Assembly (NCBI RefSeq): GCF_014529535.1 | Contig: NC_050735.1 | Span: forward strand, 12,845,739 to 12,909,738 | Direction of reading: 5' to 3' | DNA: 64,000 bases | DNA from: Bradysia coprophila | Lineage: Eukaryota > Arthropoda > Insecta > Diptera > Sciaridae | Part shown: piece by piece, positions 11,459 to 25,700 of the stretch | How positions within the stretch are numbered: position 1 is the stretch's first letter | Layout: the number at the start of each line of letters is the position of its first letter | Translations under genes and position numbers: made by a program | The notes under the pieces: model-generated | The model's input: the letters and a program-made list of their open reading frames with translations, nothing else | What the model was told of the DNA's origin: nothing | The model's database searches: none

Positions 11459-12206
11459 AGTGCTTGAGATCGTTACATTTAAAGTCTCACTACTTGTACC
11501 TAAATTAGAGAAATAAATCAGGGCATTGTAACAGATGTTAACTAGTGAGTGATTGCTAGCTTTTACTCTCCAGAAATATCTAAAGCATAAAAGAGCATAC
11601 GACTTAAACTTGTTATGCTTGTTACGTAACTATCAACAAATCAAAGCATTTAAATTCGATGACACGGTACGACGACGGGATTGTTCAGAAAGTACGACTG
11701 ATTATAAGCAGCAAATTTTTTGGGTGGCGGGTCAATATTGTCTGGAACGATATTACGGTCAAAAAACGATATTATCGTTCGAAAATTTGTCACCTAAACG
11801 TTCTGGACTATTATCGTTTTATGGACGTTCCTGACGATATCGACCGTGTGGAAATGTCGCCTCGCCAATTTTCGGCTAAGATACATTTGCGCAACATTCA
11901 TTTCGTTCAATTAAGACTGTATGTAAACCTTTTTCTAATATTTGAGCACCCTCTTTTTGATTATCTTAACAAAACTTTGTGAACAGCTTTTCGCACCACG
12001 CGAAACTGGTGCGAGCCGATCAAAGACTTTCAATTTCACTACCTTTCTCCGTCGATAGCCTTAACGTCGAAGCCTAGGCCGAATCCAAAAACATAGGTCG
12101 GAAGAGTCATGTCTGAACTGAACACTTGCCAACTTTTAATAATTTTTCAAATCAATCAATTTCAATTTTCAATATTTGACTGGGCTACGAATTTGCCCCG
12201 AACCGG

Positions 12207-12504
12207 CTACAAAATATGAAACTGGATCTGTAAGTGACCAGTGAAACAACACTTATATCCAGCGCCACACGTTCCAACGAGTGATTCGACACCAGCTCCA
12301 CATTCGCTCTTGCATACAAATTTTGTATTTGAAACTTCTAACGCTGTACACTTTTCATCTGAAAAATTGCTAATAACTATTGATCTTAAACGTGAATGAG
12401 AACACCATTGTACACTTACTCTCCGTTTGACCACAGGTACCACCGATAGAACATACTATCAGAATCAATGCTACAATCCACAAACTGGCAAGCTTGAATA
12501 TCAT
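12207..12504 (-). CDS. Small secreted cysteine-rich, defensin-like peptide (2 exons)
   Basis: The model is complement(join(12207..12358,12420..12504)), 78 aa. Exon 1 encodes a signal peptide (MIFKLASLWIVALILIV, then a small-residue cleavage region near residue 25). Donor GTAAGT and acceptor TTTTTCAG join in phase 1 across a 61-nt intron. The mature part has six cysteines spaced C-X11-C-X3-C-X10-C-X5-CC, ending with the paired Cys typical of beta-defensin-like folds. A TATAAA lies about 70 nt upstream. The likely role is an extracellular antimicrobial or signalling peptide (inference from size, signal and Cys pattern). I do not recognise a specific family, and the cysteine spacing differs from classical insect defensin and drosomycin. 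Confidence 0.72.
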
Positions 12505-12570
12505 TTTCGGCGTGTTGGAAGTTGAGAAGATTGAGTCGATACTAACACTTTAGGGTACAGTATCATTTTC

Positions 12571-12576
12571 TTTATA
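12571..12576 (-). promoter_or_regulatory. TATA box of the Cys-rich peptide gene
   Basis: CATATAAAG on the minus strand; the expected start near 12,545 leaves a 5' UTR of about 40 nt. Confidence 0.55.
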
Positions 12577-12599
12577 TGAACGTACCTATAACTATACAT

Positions 12600-13109
12600 T
12601 TTTAATGTGCGTTTAATCTTGCTTAGTAAATCTAGAAATGATTATAATCAATCGATTCCGGTGGTGCATGTTCATAAAAAGAATTGGAACTAAAAAAGGA
12701 AATGAAAAGTTTATGAGTTTTCAGATGCGATCTACTCCAAATTAGTTTATCGGATGCAATCAAATAAGTTTTTTACAGCAGAGTAAATATGTTAAGGGAT
12801 CATGAAGCAAAAATGTGACATAACGATACACAAAACGACGACAGTAAAAATATTTTTGCAGACAACTAAGCGCTTCAATCAACTTGCAGTCGAAAATTAC
12901 CTGATGGATTTGTTACCTTCCGAGTATTTTACGCAACCCTTTAAAGGAAATTTTGTTCAAAATATTTTGTTATTCTCTTTCTACAAATTACATATTCAGT
13001 TTCACATAACGATTTTTCCCTTCCAATTTGAGCAGCATTCACTACACCTTTCCTAAGAGATCTCCCGACCACGATACTTTCTCCACATTTCCCTGATTTT
13101 CATTGCTGT
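12600..13109. other. Intergenic, no gene recognised
   Basis: AT-rich; nothing supported. Confidence 0.5.
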
Positions 13110-13274
13110 TTTGCACACTTAAAAAATCCCCTTTTCCTAACTAAACTGTCCTGTTCTTCTTGGTGGCTCTGATTTCCTTCATTTGCTATAGTTGAAATAG
13201 CATATGAAATGAAAGAAATCAGAGAACCAGCCAGGGACAGCAGAAAAGAAAGTGAGATTTTTTACGTGTGCAAA
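13110..13274. mobile_element. 165-bp foldback MITE
   Basis: TTTGCACACTTAAAAAATC pairs with GATTTTTTACGTGTGCAAA. Pairing continues imperfectly through the middle (CTCTGATTTCCTTCATTTGC against GAAATGAAAGAAATCAGAG) to a short loop near 13,190. No target duplication identified. Confidence 0.75.
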
Positions 13275-16200
13275 GCAGTATCTGAAAAATACTCCCGGAA
13301 ATCCTGTAAAACAACAAAGAGAGACAAGTGACATGACGTAAGACCTTCATAATTTGTTTGGAAATCGATTGTAAGATCGATCAGTCCATATACGATTGTA
13401 TCGTTCAAATTAAATCTCTGAACCAATTTCGGGTTATGATTTTGTTTCTCTTAATTACATCGTACCTCAATTTCGGTGGCCTAAATTGCATTCCAATTCC
13501 AAAATAAACCAAAAATCAATCGGCTCTGAATACCTTTCGTTTGAAATTATTTTTCGAAAAAGCAATCAAACCTATATCAATTAACGGTTAAATGGCCAAA
13601 AATGTCTTCTGACAATCGAACACATATTGCTTAATTACTCCAATGAAATTTAATGAAAGTGTTCTCGTGTGCACTAATAGGCTGGCCGAGGTAGTAAAGC
13701 ATTAATTTGCAATGCATTTAAATGTGCAATGCGAACATATTTGAATGTAATTTAAATTACGAGTTCATGTATATGCGGTAAAAGTGTCCGTTAGGTGGAT
13801 TGCATTTTTGGGACCGAAAACATATTTATGTAGAACGGACATTGCGCTACATTTTATTGGAAAATCAATTGGAATTCAAAGAGAAATTGAAGTATTTGAG
13901 GTCTCTGAAAAGGTGATGTGTAATTTCCTATTTTTTAATTGAAATGTAATATTTTCTGGCCATATCGATACATGCCTCGGATCATACATGGTTGCATATT
14001 AGTGTTATGAGCATTGGATTTGGTGAAAGCCATTTAATACTATGGAATTTGCAATAAATTTGTAAAATATTTTATGAATGAAAGTTTATGGAATTAGGTT
14101 GTTGTTGTTCTTTATTCACGGAATATTCAAACAGTTTTCCATTCAAATTTTGTTACAAATTCATTCAATTTTTACATGAAATTACTCGTAATAACGTATT
14201 TTTCTGCAACAAAATCAACATCTCGTCGTCTCCTATTTGCTTGCATTGAGTAAATCTTCAAAATGCTGAACAAAGAAAATATAATCCTTTACAATTCAAG
14301 TGCATCTACCAAAAAATTAAGTAGTAAACAATATATAATAACCATATTTTAATCTCATCGTCTGCTGTGTCCTAAAAAAATATAAATATTAATACGATTT
14401 TTTAACCAGTTTCTTTTTCCTTTCTTCCTCTGCAAATATGTTTTCACATTATATTTTGTGGCTGGCATGAGTTCGACAAACGAAAAAAAAAATGCATTCC
14501 ATATTTACCGAACGTATTATGAGGCAGGCACATCATTGCAAAATATGTATGCCTTGTTCGACAACACAAAATATTTGCTCAGGAACAATATGCAAAAATA
14601 TTAGCATAAAGTATGTAAAATTTAGTTAATCCCTTGTACCTAATGTAATCGTTGCCCAAGAGAGAACCGTTCACATATTTTTTTCCTCCTTCTTCTCGTT
14701 CGTCTTCGGTCTTACCGCACATGTCGCAAGAGATTTCACATTATAATATGTGATGCAGAGATAAAAAGGATTCGGGGAATTATCTGGGGCTTATCTAGAT
14801 TTGACCATTTGAATAATAATTAAGTAAAAGTTTCTGCAGATCAGACCAGGGATGGAACTGGGAGAATCATGGGTGATGGAAATCAGGAGAATTTTTTTTC
14901 ACAAATTTTGTAAATTTTTATTTCTAATTAATTACAATTGGATTCCTTGTATTCTGCTCGAACAACGCGTCAATTGTTATGTTTCTTTGCCAATTCTCGA
15001 AATTCTTGAGGATTCTCGAAGTCCCAAAAATTCTTAGAGATTCTCACAATTCTTCAAGATTTTCGCAATTCTTGAAAATTCTCGAATTCTTCATGGAATA
15101 TTCTTGAAGTTCTTGAAACTTCTAGACATTCTTCAACTTTTTGAAATACTTGAAAATCTCGTAATTCCTGATTTAAAGAATTTCAATTTTGAAAACACTT
15201 TCAAGAACTTTCATTTTGGAGATTCTCGAAAATTCCAAGAAATTCTTAAAAGTAGGTCCTAACTATATGGAAAGGCGTTTAACACATAGAAAAAACAAAA
15301 AAATGAGCAAGCGACCGTGTTAAGCGTGTTAAGCGAACACTAAAATAAATATCTTGTCATTTAAGCGGGTAGATTCAAATCATCAAGATCTTGTAAATCT
15401 ATGCCTATACCGATTAAATTTGGGTAAATGTGAAGGAAATCCTGGTAAAAACGACTAAGTAGCAATAATACACCAGTGAGAATGCTTTTAAATGCTTCTG
15501 AATCGTTTATCCCTTGATGTTGCATTTTGAACTTTTCATTTTATTTTAAGATGCCAGAATCATTCTAGATAGTCTGTGTGAGCAATTTTTGATGCGAAGA
15601 ACCCCTTTTTTAATAGTGATCTTCCATCGTCACTGTAGCTATTTTGCAATTTTCACCATTTGTTGAATATGTCTGTCTGGCTATATAACTATAAGATGAC
15701 TCGTAAACAATACTTTTTTTGTGGTTGTGGCAATACACTAAGCCATTTAACCTTTTAATAAATGTCTGTTAGTTCTAAAGTATCACTTAGTGTTTGATGG
15801 AAAATCTTTTACTTCTTTTGTTTTACTGTAAATTTTGCTATATAAGAGAAGTATAGCTAGATATCATATCTATTATTTCCGTGACCGTTGTCGATGACAA
15901 ATGACTATTGTCGCTTCTAAAATATTATGGACTGATTTGAATATCCTTATGTTTGATATGTTATGTCCCACTATTATTTCGTTTTCCTACGATTTGTTTA
16001 TTATTAAACGACAATCTCTATTTCGATGCTGTTACCCACTTGACTGAGGTTTGAAATTTTCCCAAATCTATGAAGTGATTATCTTTATGTGATTTGATTC
16101 TATTGGCTTCATTCAGACTAGTATATTGATTTAAGGCATAAGCCGTAATCGGTACAATACTTTTTGTAACTGCAGCAAAAATACGACGCATTCAGAACCA

Positions 16201-17017
16201 TGAAAATCAGATCTTTGTTTAAAATATTACGAAAAATGCAGCGAGCAGATTGCAAGTTTTGAATATCTTTTATTAATATTAGCGACGGTGTCAAGAAACA
16301 TTACATTGTCGGTATTCTATTCGTATTTTATGGTTCCTTAATATTGAAAGCCATTTCGTTCATTTAAATGCCGTTTTAATGGACAAAACAAGTTGACTCA
16401 GCAAAAAACGTTTAGCCTTTTTTCTGGTTTTGCATGTGCATCAATTCGAGCACAGGAACATGAATTGCGTTTTTTTGCTGCTTCTTCGGTTAATCCTTAC
16501 ACAAATCCATATTATTTGCTTATTGAATAAGTTCTTTTTTTGACATGGAAAAAAAATGTAACGAACAACCAATAGAAAATGCATTGTGTCGCAACTAAGA
16601 TATATACTTCATGCCACATTGGTTGCATGGTCAAATGACATGAAAAGATAAAGTCCATTCCGTAGAAATGTAAATTTGCATAAAATAATAATTTCTCATA
16701 GGAATTCTTAGATATTAGACCGCAAAGACATAGAATGGTAACTTGAGTTATTCAATGGGAAAAGAAATAACCGAAATTTTTTTTTTTTTTTATTTCTTCT
16801 TCCTCATGTCATATCTATATCCAACGTAATTAGCCTTCTTCCGCAAGTTATTATTACTATAACCAATAACTTTCATAATTTTCAGATTAAAATGTGCGTA
16901 AATCCTATTCGAATTCAGAAGCAGAAATTCTTTTATGTTCGTCCGGATCGTTCTCTTTATTTTTTTGAGCAATATGAGGTAGACAATGTGAATTGTCCCA
17001 CCACTTAACATTTACTA
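13275..17017. other. Intergenic, no gene recognised
   Basis: AT-rich, about 3.7 kb. Apart from the TTCTYGAA-rich tract at 14,995-15,250 I see no gene, RNA or complete element. Confidence 0.5.
14995..15250. repeat. Degenerate TTCTCGAA/TTCTTGAA repeat tract
   Basis: Many words of the form TTCTYGAR spaced about 8-15 nt apart. Sequence class resembles the stronger tract at 26,625-26,925. Confidence 0.6.
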
Positions 17018-17337
17018 ATGCGGTCAATATTTCATAATTTCTATTTCATTGTCGGTATGGTGAACATTATGTTGTCCTTCACAATTACTGCTATTGGAGC
17101 AGAATTTTTATATTCTTTTCATAATCATGAGAAACCAGTGTACAACACGATTCAATTTTATGGAACAGTTGTCGCTGGAAAAACTACGTCCAGATGTCCA
17201 ATGGGAGAAGAGTTGAGTATACTTTTGATTAGGCTTCGTCGGTTTTATTTAATTTTAAATGTACGGACTCGTTAAGCTTTTCGGAATATTCCATTTCAAG
17301 AGTGTGCGTACGACAGAGCAACATGTGGCATTTATTG
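17018..17337 (+). CDS. Putative small secreted protein (2 exons)
   Basis: The proposed model is join(17018..17216,17300..17337), 78 aa. The N-terminus has a long hydrophobic signal-like stretch (residues ~7-27, ending AIGA). The mature region carries one Cys in exon 1 (RCPMGEE). Splicing GTATAC to TTTCAAG in matching phase adds a short tail with two further Cys before TGA. The family is not recognised. Without the splice the frame would run 85 aa into a basic tail. The donor is weak and no TATA box was seen, so this is tentative. Confidence 0.38.
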
Positions 17338-17462
17338 AGTGGGTACAACTTTACAGAAAGTATTCGCATATAGCAATGATGGAGATGGAATCCCGTAAGA
17401 ATAAAATTTAGCATAAATTACTTAAGGCCATAAAATTATGATAGGATCTTCGGAACCAATCT

Positions 17463-17845
17463 GCTGGAATTTTGAGAACAAACACATACTACCACCTCAA
17501 CCATCTGAAAGTCCGGAAGATTACACAAAAAACCTCACAGATTCTTCCAATTCTAGAATTGAGAAGATGGTGGATAATCATGTGCCATCATTATCGAATG
17601 TTGGGAACCAACACATTGTCACCTTTAAAATCTGAAAAGTCCAGAAGGGAACCCAAAAAAACACTCACAAATTCTTCAAATTCTTTGAATTCTACAATTG
17701 GGAAGATGATGGATAATCATGTGCCATGTTCGAATCGTGGGAACTAACACATTGCCACTTCAATAATCCCGAAAGTCCAAGAGGAAACCACAAAAAAAAA
17801 ATCAGAAATCTTTGCAATTCTTTGAATCTACGAATGGGAATCAGC
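17463..17845. repeat. Diverged ~130-bp tandem repeat, three units
   Basis: Units near 17,463, 17,594 and 17,730 each contain a GAACCAACACATTG-like word, CCACCT/CACCTTT, GAAAGTCC-AGAGG, CAAATTCTT..GAATTC and GATGGATAATCATGTGCCA. Not coding. Confidence 0.75.
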
Positions 17846-17859
17846 AATTAAGCATTTCA

Positions 17860-19670
17860 ACTTCTCATATTTCATCGTAGATGCTTCCCAACCCCCCATA
17901 ATGCTCTACTTGTCCTGAAACAACATAAAATTACATTTCAAATGACAACCCCCACACGATCTTGTACGGCTGGGGTTCCTCGAGAAATTTGGAATATTAG
18001 AAAAAGAGTAAGTTTTAAGTCTTTTTACGGTTGAAAACTACAACTGCACATATCTCAGTGTGGATGAATTTTAATCCAAATAAGACCCTGTTTGCCCCGG
18101 AAGTACATGCAATTACCTTTATAATGACACCCCACACGATTTTGTACGGCACGTGTAACTGGAGGAACAGCCACATAAGCTTCGAAGAATTTTGTTGAAA
18201 GTGGTTTTGGCATCTAGGTTCGAGTTCCTTTCTGCGCACATACAAAAAAGTTCACTGGAAAATGCGTCCGATTTCGGTCTGCTGTTTTTCAAAAGAATCC
18301 CTCTAGGTATTGCATATATTGGCAAGCTATTATGTCTGCGTATGATATGAACACCTCTCAGTTACGTTTGGGTCTTACTTTCGCTAAATAATTTTTTTTT
18401 TTCATTTTTCCTGATTTCTTTTGGTTTTTCATGAATGTGATTTTAAGAAAATGGTTGTAAATTCAGAAAGAATCTAGGATTCGGCATGTTGTTGTGTGGA
18501 AGACATTGAGAATTTAATGATTGAGGCTTCGGAAACAGAGAGAGCTGGTGAAATCCGATACCTCCATCTTAAATTTCGTGTAACTCAGAAATCGGCAGAT
18601 AGAATTGACTAAAAAGCAGAACTTTATTTTTGCACCGATTTCTGTTGAGAGTATGGACCCGATATACATAGAAGAAAACATTTCTGTTGGAAACTGATAG
18701 ACCAATTAAAGCGCTACACAGAACTTTAATAGAGGTTGCGTGTGACGAACTTTACTGTAATTTTTATGGTAAATCAAACAGACTTTCATCGTCCTTCATC
18801 AGGATTTCCATAAACTAACTGTTTTAGAGCTAAACGTTGTTTTAAACCTTGTTCTTGTGTCTTCCGTTTTCATTTCTTTCATTGAGACTTAATCCATACC
18901 TGATCTTAAACACGGATAGTTGCCAGGAAAGTTCGTGTGAAAGTTGCAGGTTACCTGTAACTCACCTGACAGGTTTGAAACTCTGATCAGATCCCTCCAT
19001 TATAATAAGCGTGACTTATGTTTAAATGATTCAAGTGACAAGCTCGTGGTGGGGAAGTAGATTGGAATCGACCCAAAGTTTCTGCGTACACCAACTCTAG
19101 AAGGGACATTTCTAAATGCTAATGTACAAGACTAGTGATTTAGGAGCGCCGCATTCGAAATTTCACAAATCGATCAAGGTTTCCAACCTATTTTAAGTGG
19201 TTTTGAAAAAAGTGAGTAAATGGACCTAAAATAGTTGAAAAAAGTGAGAAATCGAGCAAATAGTTGCTCACTTTTTCACATGTTGAAATTAGTTGGAAAA
19301 AGTGAGAAAAGTAAGTGCGTGGAATCCCTGCATCTACTTCCGAATTGTGTAAGTCGATGAAAGTATTTCATGTGGGAACAAGGAAAAAAGTCAATTACTC
19401 ACCTGACACTTACATAGCCTTATCGAAGTTTTTTTTTAAGTTGATGATGATACTGCACGTCCAGACAACAAATGGGACACTGATTGATCTGATTATGATG
19501 TTATCAATTGAATTCGTTACTTTTCTGATCCACATTTCGATAGAACTAAAGTACGTTTTGCAAGCCTGTCTGTGAAAAAAAGGCTGCTTCTGGAAGCTCT
19601 GTTTGGTGTGACCTTTTCTTGGAAGCAAAAAGATTTCTACATCAAAATGCAGAATGATTTTTTAAATGAA
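17860..19670. other. Intergenic, no gene recognised
   Basis: Contains two copies (17,943 and 18,124) of a TGACA(A/C)CCCCACACGAT..TTGTACGGC word about 180 bp apart, indicating an old duplication. Nothing coding is supported. Confidence 0.5.
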
Positions 19671-19677
19671 AACTGAA

Positions 19678-19690
19678 TTTATTTTATTTT
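19678..19690 (-). terminator. Polyadenylation signal, mRpS12
   Basis: Overlapping AATAAAATAAA on the minus strand, about 75 nt past the stop. Confidence 0.5.
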
Positions 19691-19761
19691 ATGTCTACCG
19701 ATGAACCAATCAAAAGACAATCTAGCTTCTGACACCCTCATTTCTCCAACGCACAATTGTC

Positions 19762-22700
19762 CTATTTCTTTGTATAATGCGGCTTTCTAATAACGTGCGG
19801 AAGATCGTAAGCACCTCGAACACACTTTAGTTTCACACCGGGCACATCTCGCAATCGTCCGCATCGCACCAGTACAATATTGTGCTCTTGCAAATTGTGT
19901 CCGATACCGGGTATATATGCAACCATTTCCTTGCCAGTGGACAGTCTCACCAGGACACATTTTCGGTTAGCCGAATTCGGTTTCTTCGGTTTCTTGATCA
20001 ATGTCTTCAGCACAACACCTTTGGCGAACGGTGCACCACCCAATGGTTTACGCGGCGGTCGAATCTTAAAGTGTGGTCCCCTTCTATGCATCTGATATAG
20101 AGACGATGCATTACGAATTTGGATTTGGTTGAGGGCTGTAAAGAAAAGATGAGAAACAAAAAATTATTGAGTTTTACCATCGCTCAGTTCACGTTAAATT
20201 TATCGAATTCTGAAAATTGAGCCACCAATCAGTCATATTTTTTGAACAGAAATTTTGACAGAGAACATGATAAAACCTGAACAAAATTCTTTTTTTTATT
20301 GAATCGTATTCAATGTCAAGAAAAACAAAATGCCATATTTGTCTCTGCATTCTTCTGGGGCCATTCTTCCATTCTTTTCTTGTCTTATTCTTTGTATAAC
20401 GAAACGAAACACACATCTCAGTTAGATGTTAAAGGATTCGTCGTGTATAATGTGGCATATACCCATTTGAGGTGTATTATTTTACTTTTCTTTTATTTAC
20501 ATTAAGAAAGGTTAACAAAAGATATTCATCAGACTCAATAATAATCGGACATATGGCACGGTCCAAATATCTACTATGTTTCTCTTGTATACCACTGATT
20601 GTTCAGGTTCAGATACACATTATACTCTCGGCAATATGGCCTAAATTAAAGTATTACAATTCGAGTAAAACGAAACACGAAATTACAAATTCGATATACA
20701 ACCTGATTAGATGGATTGCTGTTTGTTTTACGGTTTCATTTAGACATAAACATCCGCAAAGGAAATGTTAGCCTTTTTCTTTTGATTTAATGTCAGAGAT
20801 TGTACGGCGGTTAAGAGATTGGCGACAGTTGTAAATACACAGATATTTGATACTTTGAAACATGCAGGCGGCACACGCTCAATTACTGTATGAATCTCCA
20901 GTTATGAGTAACGATGGACCAAAATGAAGAACTGAAATCGATTTCATAAGCACGTATCAAATAATGGAAATTGCAACAGGTGTTTCAGGTACATTGTTAT
21001 GAATTATTAGACTTGATTACGCTGTCGTTAAGAATATTATTACGTCTGCTCAATAAGATCATTTTTGAAAAGGAGGAGGGTCTCTGCTTTACGGCAGTAC
21101 AGTAGTTAAATGTTATACCTCAGTATGTTTAGCACTGCTGCTAGAGCTCAACAATTGTTATTTTCGTAACGCATGGTAAAATTCGCTAAAAAAGCCTTTT
21201 AGCATAAATTAGGAACAATGTTTTTCCTAAAAGACGATGGAAAAGACGAGATCGCGATATTTCAACACTAATTAGGAAAATACATTTTTTATAACTTTTT
21301 AGGATTGTGTTACACAACAATTGTTTTCAAAAAGATTTTCTTGAAATTTCCGACACTAATTTGAATTAAACTAGTTTTCCGGAGAAGTTGCAATAGTTGA
21401 GTGACACAGGCGTCACAGTTATGTCGAAATATTTTCTGTGCTTTTGCCGCGACAAAACAACAACAAACTTTCATCTACCTAGAACGATAATCTCGATGTT
21501 ATGCCTCTAGGGCAAATTTGTTTATCTGGATATATCTGTTCTCGGCAGATAAAATAGCGTATGCACCTCTGTCCTAAATGTTTATTTTGACGATTTGGAT
21601 TATGCACCACGTTTTCGGCTCGGTACATAACTGCAAAGGCGACAAAAAAAACATTCCAGAAAGAGGTGCATATTCTACTATTGGGTCAGTCATGCCTTGG
21701 TGATGTGAAAAGACTATGCGCCAACAGATTGGAAAGTATGAAAGGTGAGTTTCCTTAACTTTTTTAGGCGAATTTTTGTTAGAAAATTTCCCACACATTT
21801 TCGGGAAATCGTCATATCAGATCCCACTATCGGGCCTTATCGGGCCTATCGGGCCATGTTGCCGGTTATTGCGACTCGTCAACTTTAGGCACACCGGAAA
21901 GTGCTAAGGGAGTCAAGGAATACCTCCAAATAAATTTCTAAAAATCAAAAATTTGACTTTTACTCGAGCATTATCCCCTACGTGTTAAGTAAAAAATAAT
22001 TGCTAATGGCCATCATTAGTAATTTCTAGCGTCTCATCAAAGTTGCATTTTGTCGCCTAATTACACGTTCCTCATTTTTATGTAACTTTGATAAGATGCA
22101 ACTACATAAAACATAAGTGGGACTGATTATTCCTAGAAAAACTAGTTTCTTAACATTTTTCCTACTTCATATATAAGCAGGTATTATTTTTGGAAAAACA
22201 TTTTCCACTATTTTCTTGAATTTTCCAACATTTTTCCGAATTTTCCTAGATTTCCTCAAATTTTTCCTAGAAATTTTTTTGGTAAAATTAATAAAAATAT
22301 TGAAAAATCTAGGAATTTTGTGCCCGGGAAGTACCCTAGCCTATATTGCTTTCCAATAAACGCATATCCATGCTCTTCATTCACTTCCATAACGGTATCC
22401 ATAGCCGTAAATGTCATTTTCGACTGAATACCTATTAGAGGTAAACCATCTTTGTGGTTTGGTATCGACGCCGGGGGCTCAAGACCTCAGGCATATAAAC
22501 GATGCCGTACAATGGTCGAATGTTTAGAAGTTCATCTTCAATAAAATCCCTCTTTAAGTATCTTTACTACAGTAGTAAAAGCTCAATGTTAAAATGGTTC
22601 TACAGTTTCTTAATAATGAATAACAACCACAAAGCTTTTGCAATTTCCTGTAGTTTCCGGTTTCATACTTCAAGCCTTTATAATATATTGTTTGATTTTC

Positions 22701-25700
22701 AGACGTAGCAACTCAAATATGCAAAATCTCGATGACTTTACTCAAAAAACTTAACATGTAGCCCTTCACTAATAGATCATACATTCTCACTCTCACATAA
22801 TTTGCTTTTGTTTAGTGAATGTTTAATGAATTCGTCATCAGATAATTTATATGGTTCGAAGGACTCGGAGAAGATGAGACACAACTTGATTCATTTCAGA
22901 AAGACCACTCGTTTCAAAATTCTGCAAAAACCACTCTACGGGCAATAAACTCTTAATCCTTTCCTCTATTGCAGATAGGCTATCTGTCACAATTTAAACA
23001 TAATGGTCGAAGGGAAATAAACAGATGTGGCAATAAACAATAAAAAAGAAAATGTAAAAACCTAAATTCTCTTAACATCACGTCGTGTTATGCATATCTG
23101 ATAAATGGATCTTAGATCATAATTTTTTCATATTTTCTGTTTTTGCTCAAAAAAATTACACAAAACAATTCTATGGAAAATGGTCACAAATCCCCGGTCA
23201 ATGTGTTATTGTCCCAGTTGTTTCGACCATCAGAATGATAAATATTTAAATGCACAACTGGCGAACGCTATTCCCTTGACTGAAAGTCATGGGTCTTACA
23301 AATGATAAACACTCTAAAATGTTTGTCACACTTCGTTCACTACTATGATTGAAAATACATGGAATGTATGACCAAAAATCTTAAATACAGAAAATTTTTG
23401 TCACACTTGGTTCATTCCTTGATGCCACGATATTTTGAGCAATTCTAAACGGATGTCGCACTTTGTTCATTCCTTGATAACACGATAACTCGAGTAATTC
23501 TCAACGGATTTCCAAAAAGTTTTTTTATCCGACGAGGAATTAAATTCCTGAGGTTAAGATCGAAGATAGGTTATAAGAAACAATTGATAGTACGATAACT
23601 TGAGTAACAATCAACAGATTTAAGAAAAATATTGTTCGACTAAGAATGAAATTCGTGAGTGGAACTTTCCAAAAACTTTTGTACTGAAATTACTCGGGCT
23701 AAGTTCGTTAATGGACAATATTGGAGTAATAATCTGTGATTTATTCCGAAAAAACGTACTGCCTATGCTAGAAAAAAAATGAAAGAGTGTGAACTTTGCG
23801 TATTCACACGAGTTTAAATTTATTCAAGAGTTTAGCAAGAAATACGTCGTTTTTACAGCGTCTTTTAGCAGCATCTTTTGTTTGAAAATGTAGAAATACA
23901 ATTGAAATTTGATTTTCAATAAAATTAAAGGAGCAAACTATTTATGACAAAACAAGACAAAGAGCTACTTTGGTCAAGATCAATCTACGATATTTTTGTA
24001 AAAATTACAAAAATCTATTGAGAAAATATCAGTCAGTCAAGGGACCTGACCCACCCACGACCGACCATCTAATGCAATGAAGGCTACTTTTTCTTACCCT
24101 TTTCTATATAAGCCATAATACGCATATCGCATCGCATAATTTCAAGTTTGCAATATTATTCATATTTTAGAAATAGTTTCAAGTTCAACAAAACAAAATT
24201 ATTTTCAATATTTTTCACCGTTTCTATTGTGTCTCATAGTTTCTATATTTCATGTTCATGAACACAACTATAGGTATATAGGCATAGGCAGGCACCTGCT
24301 TTTTTTCATAACAGAGATATTTTCCATGAATCCTTTTCCGTCATTCTCTCTTTATCTAACATATTTTGTAATTTAATAACCTGAAGGACCGTACATGAGT
24401 TTTGATATATTTCGTAAAAGTATTGGATGATTCCTGGTCCGCAACACTGACAACTGACAGCTTTATTTTTTTTTTGCTCTCTGTCCTCTTTGATGGACAG
24501 ATGTATGTACCAATGTTGTAACCCATACAACAACAGTGCTCTATTGATAATTCTAATATTTGGCTAATTCAAAAATATTCCATTGTTTGGTCAGTAAAGG
24601 GAAAAAAATAGAATCAAACGAATAACTCTTCTGGTCAACCGATACAAACTCAGCTTAATGCTTTTACACATTGTTCTTTGAACGAAAATGTCTTGATTTT
24701 TCCAATAATAATGGGCGAAATTTCATGAATCAGAAACTAAATGGGTTCAGCTCACACAATTTTAGGCACCAATTGAATTGTTGTTTTTCGAAAATATTTT
24801 TCAATTATTTTATTTGTTACCTTTTACGGAAAGGAAAGGGTTCCAATTTTGTGACAACTTTGGCGATAAATGGTGGGAATTGCTGATATAGGTGTTCTCA
24901 TAACTTTGGTGGGAATTATTTATTTTTTATTTTTCTGCTGTGATATCAATAACTTAAGGCGACTTTTATGTGCCGAATAAAGCAATGATAGTTTGTGGTG
25001 GTAATTGTATGGTAACAGGTACAGTACAAACATTTTTAGGATTAGGGAAAGCAAAAAACAAACTTCATTTTTCATTTCAAGTTACATGTCCACTAGCACA
25101 CTATATTCCATCATTTACACTAATACAGGTAAATCAAATTAAATTGATCGTTTCTGATCATTTTGAGTGTAACTTGCTTCGAAAACCAGTATTACATAGC
25201 ATTTGAACTGTTTTATTGCACTCAGCGTAATCAAGCTTGGGCGAGCACACGTTTATACCGTGCTAATGTGATAAAAAAGTTCGCTGTATAAGTCTATACT
25301 TGGCTCAAATCATGATAAATACTCAAAATCCTCAGACAAAGTCTATTTTCGTGAAATTCTTGTAAATTCTAAAAAAATCATAACAAAAAGCGCAGTCCTC
25401 AGAATCTATCATTTTAATTTGATTTACCTTTATGTACTCCAATGGTCTGTTGCAAAAACGTAAGGTTAAAAATATTTAATGTTCTAAACATCATAAATGA
25501 ATATGAATAGTCACCATATTAAGAGTGATGAACCCTTTGCAAATTTGTAGCCTATATTTGGGCGGAAAAATATCCGTTTTTTGTTTGATTATTTCTCTGA
25601 ACCAAAATCTTTTTTTGAAAAAGTAAAACCATTAATACACGGAAAAATAAGTTTCTTTTAAAGGAAATCCACTTGGAGAAATCTGTGCTGATTATATAAA

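Noticed and set aside
11553-11982. Two overlapping + frames of 93 and 107 aa
   Set aside because: No signal peptide, domain, codon bias or splice partner; competing frames cover the same DNA.
20189-20771. Possible first exon of S12 just upstream of its core exon (ATG at the GCGATG|GTAAAA site)
   Set aside because: It joins in the wrong phase to the S12 core; the distant MNFIKS exon fits in phase.
18222-22860. GGTTCGA words that might be tRNA T-loops
   Set aside because: No acceptor stem or anticodon arm could be folded around them.
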